From contig CAVTBX010000009.1 of assembly GCA_963733135.1 (NCBI GenBank), forward strand, positions 1-64,000: a DNA stretch of 64,000 nucleotides. Direction: 5' to 3'. The stretch's first letter is position 1; each line of letters opens with the position of its first letter. The translations under genes and the position numbers were made by a program. Below the pieces are notes generated by a model. It worked only from the letters and a program-made list of their open reading frames with translations, made no database searches and had not been told where the DNA came from. This DNA is from CAVTBX01 sp963733135 (GTDB lineage Bacteria > Actinomycetota > Thermoleophilia > Gaiellales > Gaiellaceae). Positions 33,237 through 42,730 of this stretch are shown here, in pieces.

Positions 33237-35159
33237 TCAGTGCCAGTCGACCGTGACGAGCTCGACCGGGAGCTCGATGCCCTTGAGCTGCTCGGTGCGG
33301 GGAGGGGAGACCGGGAAGGGTGAGCCGTTCAGGCTCTCGCGGCTGACGAGGATCTGACCTCCCTCGGCGAGGGCGCCGATCCGGGCGGCGACGTTCACCC
33401 CCTGGCCGGCGTAGTCGTCATCCGTGCGGTGGAAGGCTCCGCCCGTGTGGATGCCGATCCGGACGTCGGGCGCGATTCCCTCGCTCGCGTCGATCGACCG
33501 CTGGATCGCCACAGCGGCTCGGAGCGCGCAGGCGGCCGAGTCGAACGCCGCGAAGTAGCCGTCGCCCGTTTGCTTGATTACCTCGCCGCCCTCGGATTCG
33601 ATGAGCTTCCGTAGTTCGCGGTCGTGCCAGGCCAGAACCTTCTGCCACCTAGTCTCGCCGAGGGCTTCCACGAGCTTCGTGGAGTCGACGATGTCCGTGA
33701 ACATGAACGTCTTGTGTGCGTCCGCTTCGCCAAGGAGTTCCTGCGTGCGCTGAACGTGGAGGACGGCGCCCAGCCGCTCGAACGTGGTGCGTGCGGCCCG
33801 GATCTCGTCCCGGGCACTGTCTTCCTCCCCGAGCTTGCGAAGCGCGAGCCCGAGGAGCATCTGGGCCTCCGCCACCTCGAAGGGCGCGCCGACTGCCCTC
33901 CACGTCTCGATCGCTCGCTCGAGCGCGGTCGCCGCGCCTTCGAAGTCGTTCTCCGCGAGTCGGATCTGCCCCCAGGCGAGACACACGGTGGCGTCGAACG
34001 CCGGCGCACGCTCGGCGCCGAGCTTGAACTTGTCGACCAACGACTCGAGCTCTTCAGCCGCGGCGCGCGCAGTCTTGAAGTCGCCGCCGGTGAGGGCGAT
34101 CTCGACCTGCGCCGGGAGGCGACTGATTCGGCCGATCTGTTCCTGAACTCCGGCCAGGGAGCGCTTGAGGGCCGCTGCGGCAGCCTCGGTCTTGCCTTGG
34201 GCGAGCCGCAGCAACGCAAGTCCCGGCTGCGGGTCGCGGCCCCACTCCTTGGTCTTGCCGTACGCTTCTTCGGCGGCCGCGAAGTCGCCTCGCCGACGGC
34301 GGATCTCGCCGATCTCGTAGAAACCGGCGGCCGTCGTCCAGGCGTCGTAGCCCTGGAGCTCCTCGCACGCCTGGAGCGCCTGCTGCTCGGCTTCCGGCCA
34401 GTTGCCGCGGAGCCGCTCGATGCTCGCATGGTGGACGCGGCAGGCGCCGGGGAACCCGGTGACGTCCTGGCGATCGCACCACCGATTCGCCGCCTCAGTC
34501 CACTCGGCGGCCCGCCTGTAGTCGCCGACGCCGTGGCACGACGTGATCGTGACGCAGTAGATCAAGCCTGCGGGAAACGGCTCGAGCTCGCCGCTGGATG
34601 CGGCTGCGGTCGCCTCGTCGAGGAGCGCGAGCCCCTCCATCGTCTCGCCCCTGAGGACGAGCGCGCGACCTTTGAAGACTCGCGCAATTGCGTCCAGGTT
34701 GCGGTCGGAGAACCGTCTGGCGACGTCGAGAGCCTGGTCCGTTTTCACGATCGAGGCTTCGAGCTCGCCGGTCATCATCAGGTTCGTCGCCTGCCCGAAC
34801 GCGAGGTAGCCGTGCGCCGTCGATTCCTCCTCGCCCTCGAGCAATCGTTCCGCCTTCGTGAACCAGCCGCTCGACACCGAGAGCGCCGCCTTCCCGAAGT
34901 AGTCGAACGAGAGCCAGATCGCGACCATCGCCGCCCGCTGCTTCTCGCCCGCCGCGATGTACGCGGCGTGGGCGCGTTCGCGAAACTCGATCGCCTCGTC
35001 GAGCCTCCCCGTCCAGTACGCCGCGTCGGCCAGGTGCTCGAGATCCTCCGCCTCGAGTCGGGGCTCGGCCTCCTTGAGTTGCTCGTAGGCGTCTCGGTAC
35101 GCGCGGCGTGCCGCCGCTGCCCGGCCCAGCTCGAGGGGGTCGTCGACTACCTGGCTCAC
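33237..35159 (-). CDS. TPR-repeat protein with class III adenylate/guanylate cyclase domain, active-site residues intact
   Basis: 640 residues, GTG 35159, divergent from valS across 37 bp. TPR-like repeats fill residues 1-460 (AYWTGRLDEAIEFRERAHAA, GFYEIGEIRRRRGDFAAAEE). The cyclase domain then reads FMFTDIVDSTKLVEALGE (metal Asp), GGEVIKQTGDGYFAAFDSAA (Lys for purine selection, second Asp) and YAGQGVNVAARIGALAEGG (Asn and Arg for transition state). It should make cAMP (Lys/Thr context) or cGMP from the triphosphate. It is a paralogue of the gene after it in the same operon; homodimer or heterodimer is possible because class III sites form at the interface. Confidence 0.88.
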   Translation of the reverse strand: MSQVVDDPLELGRAAAARRAYRDAYEQLKEAEPRLEAEDLEHLADAAYWTGRLDEAIEFRERAHAAYIAAGEKQRAAMVAIWLSFDYFGKAALSVSSGWFTKAERLLEGEEESTAHGYLAFGQATNLMMTGELEASIVKTDQALDVARRFSDRNLDAIARVFKGRALVLRGETMEGLALLDEATAAASSGELEPFPAGLIYCVTITSCHGVGDYRRAAEWTEAANRWCDRQDVTGFPGACRVHHASIERLRGNWPEAEQQALQACEELQGYDAWTTAAGFYEIGEIRRRRGDFAAAEEAYGKTKEWGRDPQPGLALLRLAQGKTEAAAAALKRSLAGVQEQIGRISRLPAQVEIALTGGDFKTARAAAEELESLVDKFKLGAERAPAFDATVCLAWGQIRLAENDFEGAATALERAIETWRAVGAPFEVAEAQMLLGLALRKLGEEDSARDEIRAARTTFERLGAVLHVQRTQELLGEADAHKTFMFTDIVDSTKLVEALGETRWQKVLAWHDRELRKLIESEGGEVIKQTGDGYFAAFDSAACALRAAVAIQRSIDASEGIAPDVRIGIHTGGAFHRTDDDYAGQGVNVAARIGALAEGGQILVSRESLNGSPFPVSPPRTEQLKGIELPVELVTVDWH

Positions 35160-35196
35160 AGAACTTCGTCAATTCTACGCTCGGTACGATCGCCGC

Positions 35197-37609
35197 ATGG
35201 ATGCTCGCTACCGCCCCGAGGGCGTCGAAGAGCGCTGGCAGAAGACTTGGGAGGTCGAGAGCCTCTATGCCGCCGAGCCGGACGAGTCGCGCGAGAGCTT
35301 CGTCGTCGCGCATCCGCCGCCGAACGTCACGGGCGAGCTGCACATGGGCCACGCACTCCAGCTGTCGCTGGCCGACGCCATGGTGCGCCTGAAGCGGATG
35401 CAGGGGTTCAACACGCTCTTCCAACCCGGCTACGACCACGCCGGCATCTCCACGCAGAACGCCGTCGAGAAGCACCTGGCCAAGGAGGGAACCACGCGGC
35501 AGGAGCTTGGCCGCGAGGCCTTCGAGGCGCGCGTCTGGGACTGGCTGCACCAGTACGGACGCACGATCATGACCCAGTTCCGGCGCCTGGGCGCCTCCAT
35601 GGACTACCGGCGCGAGCGCTTCACGATGGACGACGACTACGTGCGCGCCGTCATGCGCTTTTTCGTCCACCTGTTCGAGAAGGGCTGGATTTACCGCGAC
35701 AACCGGATCATCAACTGGTGCCCGTTCCACCAGACCTCGCTCTCCGACCTCGAGCTCGTCCACGTCGACGTCGACGGCGCGCTCACCCATATCCAGTACC
35801 CGCTTGCGGACGGAGACGGTGGGATCGTGATCGCGACGGCGCGCCCACCGACCCTCCTTGCCGACGTCGCGGTCGCGGTGCATCCGGACGACGAGCGGTA
35901 TCGGGAGCTGGTCGGTCGCGAGGTTGTCGTGCCGTATGTGGAGCGTCGCGTGCCCGTGATCGCGGACGAGCGCGTCGAGCGCGACTTCGGCACCGGTGCG
36001 CTCAAGGTAACGCCCGGCCACGACCCGCTGGACTTCGCGATCGGACGCGACCACGGTCTCCCGGAGCCGATGGTGATCGGGCCGGACGGGCGGATGAACG
36101 AAGCTGCCGGGGACCTGGCGGGCCTCACGCAGGACGAGGCCGAGGAGCGGATCCTGGCCTGGCTCCGCGAGCGGGGGCAGCTCGAGGAGCGCGAGACCTA
36201 CCAGCACTCTGTCGCTCTTTGCGAGCGTTGCGAGTCCCGGATCGAGCCGCTCATCTCGCTCCAGTGGTGGTGCCGGATGGACGAGCTCAAGGAGCCGGCG
36301 CTCGCGTCCCTCCGCGAAGGGCGCGTCCGCTACCACCCCGAGTCGCAGCACCGGTTCGCGGTCGACTCGCTCGAGACAGCGCCGGACTGGAACATCTCGC
36401 GCCAGCTTTGGTGGGGGCACCAGCTCCCGGTCTGGCACTGCCCCGACGGGCACGTGACGGTCGCGGAAACCGAACCGGGCGCGTGCGCGGAGTGCGGCTC
36501 AGAGGAGCTTGCGCCGTGACGAGGACGTGCTCGACACCTGGTTCTCCTCGGCGCTCTGGCCGTTCGCGACGCTCGGCTGGCCCGACGACACGCCCGACCT
36601 GCGCGCCTTCTACCCGGGCGACCTGAACACGACCGCCCGCGAGATCATCCGCCTCTGGGAGAACCGGATGATCTTCTCCGGCCTCGAGCTCGTCGGCGAG
36701 GCGCCTTTCCGCGACGTGATCATCCATTCGACGGTGCTCGCACCCGACGGGCGGCGGATGTCGAAGAGCCTCGGCACCGGCATCGACCCGCTCGACGTGA
36801 TCGCAAAGCACGGGACGGACGCGACTCGCTACGGGCTCATGAAGATGACGTCGACGCAGGACGTGCGCTTCTCGTACGGAGCGGTCGAGGAGGGCTGGAA
36901 GCTCGCCAACAAGCTGTGGAACGTAAGTCGGCTGCTCCTGAGCGGAGGAGCCGAGGAGGTGGCAGCCCGACCCGCGTATGTGGAGGAGCGCTGGATTCTC
37001 GCTCGGATCGACCAGGTGAGGGCCGAGGTCGAGGAGGCGCTCGCCGGTTACCAGTTCTTCGTCGCTGCGAACGCGCTCTACCACCTCGTCTTCGACGACT
37101 TCTGTGACTGGTACGCCGAGGCGATCAAGCCCAGGCTCTACGACCGGGATGCGGACACCGTCGCGACAGCGCTCTTCGCGCTCGAGCGTGTGTTGACGCT
37201 CCTTCATCCTCTCATGCCGCACGTCACCGAGGAGATCTGGACACAGCTCCCAGCCAGAAGGGAGAGGCTGATCGTCTCGCCGTGGCCCGAGCCGGACTCG
37301 TCGTATGCGGACGCCCTCGGCGTGCTCGACCGGGTCCAGGACGCGGCCGCGATCTACCGTCGCAGCGGGGTCGTCGCGGCGCTCGACGGCGACGAGCAGC
37401 GGCTCTTCGACGCCGTCGCGCGGCCACGCGAATCCGGCGACGGTGCAGCCAACCGGGAGGCCGAGATCGCGAGGCTCCGGAAGGAGGTCGCGAGGTCCGA
37501 GGACATGCTCGGCAACGAGCGGTTCGTGACGAACGCGCCGACCGAGGTCGTCGAGAGCGAGCGAGAGAAGCTCGCCCGCTACCGCCGCGAGCTCGATGCC
37601 CTGGAGTAG
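35197..37609 (+). CDS. valS: Valyl-tRNA synthetase, one frameshift
   Basis: About 803 residues after repair. Class I signatures: PPPNVTGELHMGHALQL (HIGH) and DGRRMSKSLGTGIDP (KMSKS as RMSKS). The editing (CP1) domain is around 35800-36150, with TARPPTLLADVAVAVHPDD. A zinc-like cluster CERCESRIEPLIS and CAECGSEEL follows. One extra T near 36513 ends the first frame; the second resumes RRDEDVLDTWFSSALWPFA. The tail ends in a short coiled coil (REAEIARLRKEVARSEDMLG). ATG 35197 starts MDARYRPEGVEERWQ. The gene is essential, so the break is probably a sequencing error. The stop abuts palindromic copy E. Confidence 0.93.
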
Positions 37610-37610
37610 C

Positions 37611-37711
37611 CACCGGAAATCCGGCTCCGCTGCGCGGAGCCATGACGATTTCCGCCGGATCAGGCTCCCCGGTCGCGGCGGACGGCGTCGGGCGAAGCCC
37701 GCCGCCGCGAC
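37611..37711 (+). repeat. Two-part palindromic element, copy E
   Basis: Core 37611-37657: CCACCGGAAAT / ATTTCCGCCGG outer arms (two mismatches), inner GGCTCCGC / GCGGAGCC, then ATGACG. The second hairpin 37672-37711 has GTCGCGGCGG / CCGCCGCGAC arms around CGGGC GAA GCCCG. It fills the valS-folC spacer; the folC ribosome-binding site follows at once. Confidence 0.75.
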
Positions 37712-37722
37712 GAGAAAGGGCG

Positions 37723-38843
37723 ATGACAGCGGCCGAGGTGTATCTCGAATCGCTTTCGCCATGGCCCGCGGAGTTCGGGCTCGGGCGGATGCAGGAGCTC
37801 CTCGAGCGCCTCGGCCACCCGGAGCGCCGTTACCCCGCGATCCACGTCGTCGGCTCGAACGGAAAGTCGACGACGGCGCGGATGACCGAGGCGCTCCTCG
37901 CCGCGGAAGGCACTTCGGGTCGGCTCGTATCTCTCGCCGCACGTCGTCCTCTGGGCCGAGCGGATCCGGGTCGAGGGTCAAGGAGGCCGACCTCGAGCAG
38001 GCGGTCGCTCGGCGTGCGCGAGGCGGACGTCGAGGGAGCGACCCAGTTCGAGGTGCTCACGGCAGCCGCGCTCCTGGCATTCGCGGACGCGCGCGTGGAC
38101 GTGGCAGTTGTCGAGGCGGGCCTCGGCGGGAGGCTCGACGCCACCAACGTCCTCGACGCGCCCGTCGTCGTCCTGACGAACGTCTCGCTGGAGCACACCG
38201 ACGTGCTCGGCTCCACGCGCGAGGCGATCGCGCGCGAGAAGCTCGCAGTCGTGCGAGAAGGGGCGACCGTGGTGCTCGGCGAGTCCGAGTGGGAGCCTGC
38301 CGCGCGCCAGGCCGGCGCCGCTCGTGTGCTCAGGGCGCACGGCAACCGCGGGGTGGCCGTGGCGGCGGCGAGCGCGTTCCTCGGGCGTGCGGTCGATTCG
38401 GGCGCAGCTGACACCGTCTCGCTCCCGGGCCGGTTCGAGGTCGTCGGGACCGATCCGCTCGAGATCTGGGACGGGGCGCACAACCCCGCCGGCCTCCGGC
38501 ACTTGCTCGAGCTCCTGCCGGAGCGCCGCTTCGTCGTCGTCGCGTCGATCCTCGCCGACAAGGACGTCGAGGAGATGCTCCGGCTCTTGGCGCGGCCGGC
38601 GAGCGGCTCGTCGCGACCCAGTCCGACAACGTGCGGGCGCTTCCGGCGAAGGAACTCGCGCGCCGCGCCGAACCGTATTTCCAGGATGTCGACGTCGTGC
38701 CCGATCCGGCTGCTGCGCTCGCGCTCGCGCGCTCGTCCGAGCGGCCCGAGGGAGTGCTCGTGACCGGGTCGCTCTACCTCCTGGTCTCGCTTCGCAACGT
38801 CCGACCGGCACACGTACCATGGGGCACGTTGGCGACCGGATAA
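37723..38843 (+). CDS. folC: Folylpolyglutamate/dihydrofolate synthase, several frameshifts
   Basis: About 372 residues when repaired. The Mur-ligase P-loop is IHVVGSNGKSTTARMTEALL. In the next frame YLSPHVVLWAERIRVEG follows, then back in the first frame VEGATQFEVLTAAALLAFAD, VVEAGLGGRLDATNVLDAP and IWDGAHNPAGLRHLLELLP. The last 70 residues (RALPAKELARRAEPYFQDVD, GVLVTGSLYLLVSLRNV) lie in a third frame, ending TAG/TAA-type stop at 38843. Breaks fall near 37930, 38010 and 38600. It adds glutamates to folates. ATG 37723 follows GAAAGGG. Overlaps the next small gene. Confidence 0.85.
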
Positions 38844-38932
38844 GCGTCTACGTGCTCGCGATCGTCGTGCTCGCCGCGATCGTCGCGCTCGCGTTCGGCG
38901 CAGGTTGGTTGGTTGGAAAGGTGCTCTTGTGA
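38819..38932 (+). CDS. Small membrane protein, 37 residues
   Basis: MGHVGDRISVYVLAIVVLAA then IVALAFGAGWLVGKVLL: one strongly hydrophobic span, glycine motif at the end. It overlaps the folC 3' end by 25 bp and its own TGA overlaps the GTG of the zinc-ribbon gene, so it is held in a coupled row. Function unknown. Confidence 0.5.
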   Translation: MGHVGDRISVYVLAIVVLAAIVALAFGAGWLVGKVLL

Positions 38933-39450
38933 GCAATTTGTGGGTCTTGGCGCAGACGACGACCGTCGAGGACGACGACCCGTTCGGGTCGTTCAAGGAG
39001 TTCTTCGACAGTGCCGCATGGACGCTCGTCTGGCGCGTCCTCCTCTTCGCCGTCGTCGTATTCTGGCTCGCATCGGCCTTCTGGGTCTACAAGGACGCGA
39101 AGCGCAGGATCGAGGACCCGATCTACCTGGCCACGGCCGTGGCGCTCGGCATCTTTCCTCCCTTCCTCGGGCCGCTCCTCTACATGCTCTTCCGCCCGCC
39201 CGAGTACCTCGAGGACGTGCGCGAGCGGGAGCTCGAGATCCAGGCCATGGAGGAGAACCTTGACAGCAGCGAGCGCTGCCCGGTGTGTCGCGCCGAGGTC
39301 GACGACTCGTTCCTCGCCTGCCCCGTCTGCACGACGAAGCTGAAGCAGGCGTGCCGCCGCTGCAAGGCGCCGCTCGAGCCGCTCTGGCAGATGTGCCCGT
39401 ACTGCGAGACGCCGGTCGAGGCGCCACGCATGGTCGAGAACCTTCAGTAG
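38929..39450 (+). CDS. Membrane protein with double zinc-ribbon tail
   Basis: 173 residues from GTG 38929. It has two membrane spans (TLVWRVLLFAVVVFWLASAF and YLATAVALGIFPPFLGPLLY) with YKDAKRRIEDP between. The cytoplasmic tail carries two treble zinc ribbons: CPVCRAEVDDSFLACPVC and CRRCKAPLEPLWQMCPYC. Such proteins are widespread in actinobacteria with no assigned role; the ribbons suggest protein-protein binding at the membrane. It lies between folC and ndk. Confidence 0.8.
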   Translation: MSNLWVLAQTTTVEDDDPFGSFKEFFDSAAWTLVWRVLLFAVVVFWLASAFWVYKDAKRRIEDPIYLATAVALGIFPPFLGPLLYMLFRPPEYLEDVRERELEIQAMEENLDSSERCPVCRAEVDDSFLACPVCTTKLKQACRRCKAPLEPLWQMCPYCETPVEAPRMVENLQ

Positions 39451-39587
39451 AGAGTCCGTCCCGAGAAGAAGCCTTGAGCCGCCGGACCGTCCTGGGCCCA
39501 GGGCGCTCCAGCGGCGAAGCGTCTTCCCGGAACGGACTCACAGTAGCCCGTGGGCGGCCGCGCACGATCCTCTAGCCTTCGCCGGCC

Positions 39588-40004
39588 ATGGCGGAGCGCA
39601 CTCTCGTCCTCGTAAAGCCAGACGGCGTCGAACGTAAGCTCGCCGGGGAGATTCTGGCGCGCTTCGAGCGGCGCGGGCTCGAGCTCGTCGGCGCGAAGCT
39701 CGTCCAGGTCTCGCGCGACCTTGCGGAGCAGCACTATGCCGAGCACGTGGAGAAACCGTTCTTCGGCGAGCTTGTCCAGTTCATCACGTCGGCGCCGACG
39801 CTCGCGCTCGTTCTTGAGGGCGAGTCCGCGATCGGGGTCGTCCGGACGACGATGGGCACCACCAATCCCGTGGACTCGGCTCCGGGAACGATCCGCGGGG
39901 ATCTTGCGCTCGCGATGCCGAACAACCTCGTACACGGCTCGGACTCGCCTGAGTCGGCCGAACGCGAGATCGGGCTCTGGTTCGGCTCCGATGAGCTCGT
40001 CTGA
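39588..40004 (+). CDS. ndk: Nucleoside-diphosphate kinase
   Basis: 138 residues, typical length. Starts MAERTLVLVKPDGVERKLAG. The catalytic phospho-His lies in NLVHGSDSPESAEREIGLWF, and TTNPVDSAPGTIRGDLALAM is conserved. It balances NTP pools using ATP. Its end overlaps the next gene's ATG by 14 bp in another frame. Confidence 0.97.
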   Translation: MAERTLVLVKPDGVERKLAGEILARFERRGLELVGAKLVQVSRDLAEQHYAEHVEKPFFGELVQFITSAPTLALVLEGESAIGVVRTTMGTTNPVDSAPGTIRGDLALAMPNNLVHGSDSPESAEREIGLWFGSDELV

Positions 40005-40761
40005 CGGCCTGACCGATCACGCCAGGCTGAACCGCGAGTTCTGGGACTCGTACTCCGACGAGTACCAGTCCGAGCACAACGAGTTCATCACCCACGACGA
40101 GATCCGGTGGGGGATGTGGCAGCTCCCCGACAGCGAGCTCGGCGTGCTGGGCGATGTGTCCGGGCTGGACGTGCTCGAGCTCGGTTGCGGCGCAGCGCAG
40201 TTCGGGCTCGTGCTCGTCCGGCACGGGGCTCGGGTCGTCGGGCTGGATGCGTCGGAGCGGCAGCTGGTGCACGCACGGGAGAACGTTCTGGCCTCTGGGC
40301 TGGAGATGGAGCTCGTGCACGGCTCGGCGGAGGCGCTGGCGTTCGAGGACGGGTGCTTCGATCTCGTGGTCGCAGACCACGGCGCGAACCGCTTCGCGGA
40401 TCCGTACCTCTGGGTGCCGGAATGTGCTCGTATCCTGCGGCCTGGCGGCCTGCTGGCATTCAGCGGCGGAACCGCGTTCGAGGCGATCTGCGTCGATCCG
40501 GAGTCGGACACCTGGGTGCCGAGGCTCGTGCGGGACTACTTCGGGCTACACCGGAGCGAGTGGCCGGACGGGACGGTGGACTTCGAGCTCGGCTACGGCG
40601 ACTGGATCCGGCTCTTCCGGCGAAGCGGGCTCCAGGTCGAGGCGCTCGTCGAGGTTCAGCCGCCCGAGGGCGCTTCGTCGACGTACCGGAGCCCCGAGGA
40701 GACAGCGTGGGCGCGGCGCTGGCCCATGGAGCAGGTCTGGAAGGTGAGGCGACCGGCGTGA
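39991..40761 (+). CDS. Class I SAM-dependent methyltransferase, first of two paralogues
   Basis: 256 residues from ATG 39991. The SAM-binding loop is VLELGCGAAQFGLVLVRHG with acidic LDASERQLVHARE after it, then FDLVVADHGANRFADPYLW and ILRPGGLLAFSGGTA. The C-terminus (YFGLHRSEWPDGTVDFELGY, GDWIRLFRRSGLQVEAL) is almost the same as in the next gene, so they arose by duplication. No substrate is readable. Packed between ndk and maf in an overlapping row. Confidence 0.85.
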   Translation: MSSSDGLTDHARLNREFWDSYSDEYQSEHNEFITHDEIRWGMWQLPDSELGVLGDVSGLDVLELGCGAAQFGLVLVRHGARVVGLDASERQLVHARENVLASGLEMELVHGSAEALAFEDGCFDLVVADHGANRFADPYLWVPECARILRPGGLLAFSGGTAFEAICVDPESDTWVPRLVRDYFGLHRSEWPDGTVDFELGYGDWIRLFRRSGLQVEALVEVQPPEGASSTYRSPEETAWARRWPMEQVWKVRRPA

Positions 40762-41522
40762 GCCTCTCCGAGCACGAGCAGCGGAATCGCGCGATGTGGA
40801 GCGATTACGCACCGGAATGGGTGGAGCCGGCCGAGCGAAACTGGGCGCAGGGCGCATTCACCTGGGGCGTCTGGGACGTGCCTGAGGCCGAGCTTCGAGT
40901 GTTGCCGGAGGTCGCGGGCAAGGACGTCGTCGAGCTCGGCTGTGGCACGGCGTACATATCGGCGTGGCTCGCGCGACTTGGGGCGCGGCCGATCGGCGTC
41001 GATCTCACTCCCGCGCAGCTCGCCACGGCGAGGGCGATGCAGGAGCGGCACGTGCTCAAGTTTCCGCTGGTCGAGGCGAGCGCCGAGGACGTGCCTTTGC
41101 CGGCGGCGTCGTTCGATCTCGCCGTGTCGGAATACGGCGCGTCCATCTGGGCCGATCCGTATCGCTGGATCCCCGAGGCCGCGCGGCTCCTACGGCCCGG
41201 TGGCGAGCTGGTGTTCCTCGTGAACGGGACGCTCTCGGTGCTCTGCTGGCCAGACGGCGACGCGCCGCCGACCGACGAGCTCAGGCGGCAGTACTTCGGC
41301 ATGCATCGCACCGAGTGGCCGGATGACGGCTCGGTGGAGTTCCACCTCGGATACGGGGAGTGGATCCGGCTGCTCCGGGAGCATGGGTTCGATGTGCTGG
41401 ATCTCGTCGAGATTCAGGCGCCCGAGGGTGCTGAGCCGTCGCGGTTTGCCGGGCTGCCCTCGCCGGATTGGGCCCGGCGCTGGCCGTCCGAGGAGATCTG
41501 GCGGGCCCGGAAGCGCGTGTGA
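40758..41522 (+). CDS. Class I SAM-dependent methyltransferase, second paralogue
   Basis: 254 residues, GTG 40758 overlapping the previous TGA. SAM loop VVELGCGTAYISAWLARLG, GVDLTPAQLATARAM, FDLAVSEYGASIWADPYRW and LLRPGGELVFLVNG. The tail YFGMHRTEWPDDGSVEFHLG, YGEWIRLLREHGFDVLDLV mirrors the first paralogue. Retention of two tightly coupled, diverged copies suggests related but distinct substrates or a heteromer. The stop overlaps maf. Confidence 0.85.
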   Translation: MSLSEHEQRNRAMWSDYAPEWVEPAERNWAQGAFTWGVWDVPEAELRVLPEVAGKDVVELGCGTAYISAWLARLGARPIGVDLTPAQLATARAMQERHVLKFPLVEASAEDVPLPAASFDLAVSEYGASIWADPYRWIPEAARLLRPGGELVFLVNGTLSVLCWPDGDAPPTDELRRQYFGMHRTEWPDDGSVEFHLGYGEWIRLLREHGFDVLDLVEIQAPEGAEPSRFAGLPSPDWARRWPSEEIWRARKRV

Positions 41523-42094
41523 GCGTTCCGCCGGCGGCTCCGCTCCTGCTTGCGTCGACGTCGCCGCAGCGGCGGGCGATCCTGGAGCAGCTGCGGATCC
41601 CGTTCGAGGTGGTGTCGCCGTCGTACGAGGAGCGCCCCGGCGGCGATCCCGTCGAGCAAGCGCTTGGAAAGGCGCGGTCGGTTGCCGGCGAGGCCGGCGG
41701 GCGCCCGGTGATCGGCGTCGACACGGTGGTGCGGTGCGAGGGTCGGGTGTTCGGCAAGCCGGCGAGCGCCGGTGAGGCGGAGTCGACGCTCGAGGCTCTC
41801 GGCGGGCGGGAGCACGAGGTCGCGTCGGGGCTGGCGCTCGTGACGTCAGGCTGGGAGGAGACAGGGGAAGAAGTGACCCGGGTCGTGTTCCGAGCGCTGA
41901 CCGCGCGGGACCTGGCCGCGTATGTCGCCATCGGCGAGTGGGAGGGTCGCGCGGGGGGCTATGCGATCCAGGGCGCCGGCGCAGCGCTCGTCGAGCGCAT
42001 CGAGGGCGACTACCTGAATGTCGTCGGCCTCCCGGCCGCGTTCCTGGTTCGTCTACTGGCCGAGCGCTTCCCCGGCGCTTACGGCTTCGGTTAA
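41519..42094 (+). CDS. maf: Maf-family nucleoside triphosphate pyrophosphatase
   Basis: 191 residues from GTG 41519 (overlaps the methyltransferase stop). Signature LLLASTSPQRRAILEQL at the N-terminus (usual S-x-R-R), GVDTVVRCEGRVFGKP with the catalytic Asp, and GGYAIQGAGAALVERIEGDY at the C-terminus. It hydrolyses non-canonical or modified NTPs (dTTP/UTP or m7GTP type). Convergent with the transposase, whose open frame overlaps its last 42 bp. Confidence 0.9.
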   Translation: MSVPPAAPLLLASTSPQRRAILEQLRIPFEVVSPSYEERPGGDPVEQALGKARSVAGEAGGRPVIGVDTVVRCEGRVFGKPASAGEAESTLEALGGREHEVASGLALVTSGWEETGEEVTRVVFRALTARDLAAYVAIGEWEGRAGGYAIQGAGAALVERIEGDYLNVVGLPAAFLVRLLAERFPGAYGFG

Positions 42095-42730
42095 GCGCGG
42101 TTGCGCTGGTGCTCGTTCGCTCTGCGCCAGTTCACCGGTGCCTGGCACCGGGGGATGGCTCTTTCGGCCACCGAACCGAACCCGCTCCGGCGCGCTGGCG
42201 ACGAAGTCGTGAAACGCACGCCGAGCCCGATGCCGGTCGCGGTCGAAGAGCTCCAAGAAGCGCGGCGTGTCGAGGAACGGTGGTGCAGCGCTCAGCCCGA
42301 GAATCGGTCGGTAGCTACTCCAGCGCCACTCAGCTGGCTCGGCGCACAGTCCGGCCCGGATCGGATTGAGAACGATGTAGCGGCCGAGCTCGAGGAGTTG
42401 CCAGTCGGTCTCCACGCGCACCGAGATAAAGCGCCGCTCGAAGAGGTGACCCGTGAACCCGTGTCGCAGGTTGAACTCGCGCGCGTAGCGTCCGTTCAGG
42501 TAGTGCATTGCCGCGGACAGTCCGTCGCGAGTTTCGAGCGCCAGGTGATAGTGGTTGCCCATCAGGCAGTACGCCGTGCAGTACACGCGGTATCGGCGGG
42601 TCGCCTCCTCCAGCAGTGAGAAGAAGCGGTTGCGATCGACGTCGTCGACGAAGATCGGGCAGCGACGGTTCCCCCGCGTGATCACGTGGAAGATTCCGCT
42701 CGGGAGAAGAGTCCGTGGTCGGCGAGGAAT
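42053..42730 (-). CDS. REP-associated tyrosine transposase (RAYT, Y1/TnpA_REP)
   Basis: The HUH motif and Tyr region are plain: FHVITRGNRRCPIFVDDVD, YCTAYCLMGNHYHLALETRD (HxH with flanking hydrophobics) and MHYLNGRYAREFNLRHGFTG, LFERRFISVRVETDWQLLEL, YIVLNPIRAGLCAEPAEWRW. The family N-terminus PRRPRTLLPSG is encoded, but where ATG is expected (42728-42730) the codon is ATT; GTG 42685 is the first standard start and would cut the first strand. So the gene either uses ATT or has lost its start. The C-terminal tail reads through the left palindrome (PPVPGTGEL). RAYTs cut and move REP hairpins as single strands. Confidence 0.85.
   Translation of the reverse strand: MPRRPRTLLPSGIFHVITRGNRRCPIFVDDVDRNRFFSLLEEATRRYRVYCTAYCLMGNHYHLALETRDGLSAAMHYLNGRYAREFNLRHGFTGHLFERRFISVRVETDWQLLELGRYIVLNPIRAGLCAEPAEWRWSSYRPILGLSAAPPFLDTPRFLELFDRDRHRARRAFHDFVASAPERVRFGGRKSHPPVPGTGELAQSERAPAQPRLTEAVSAGEALGQ

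Noticed and set aside
33624..36626. 1000-codon open frame on the plus strand
   Set aside because: Runs antisense through the TPR-cyclase and then out of frame through valS, both with clear domains and motifs; no domain of its own.
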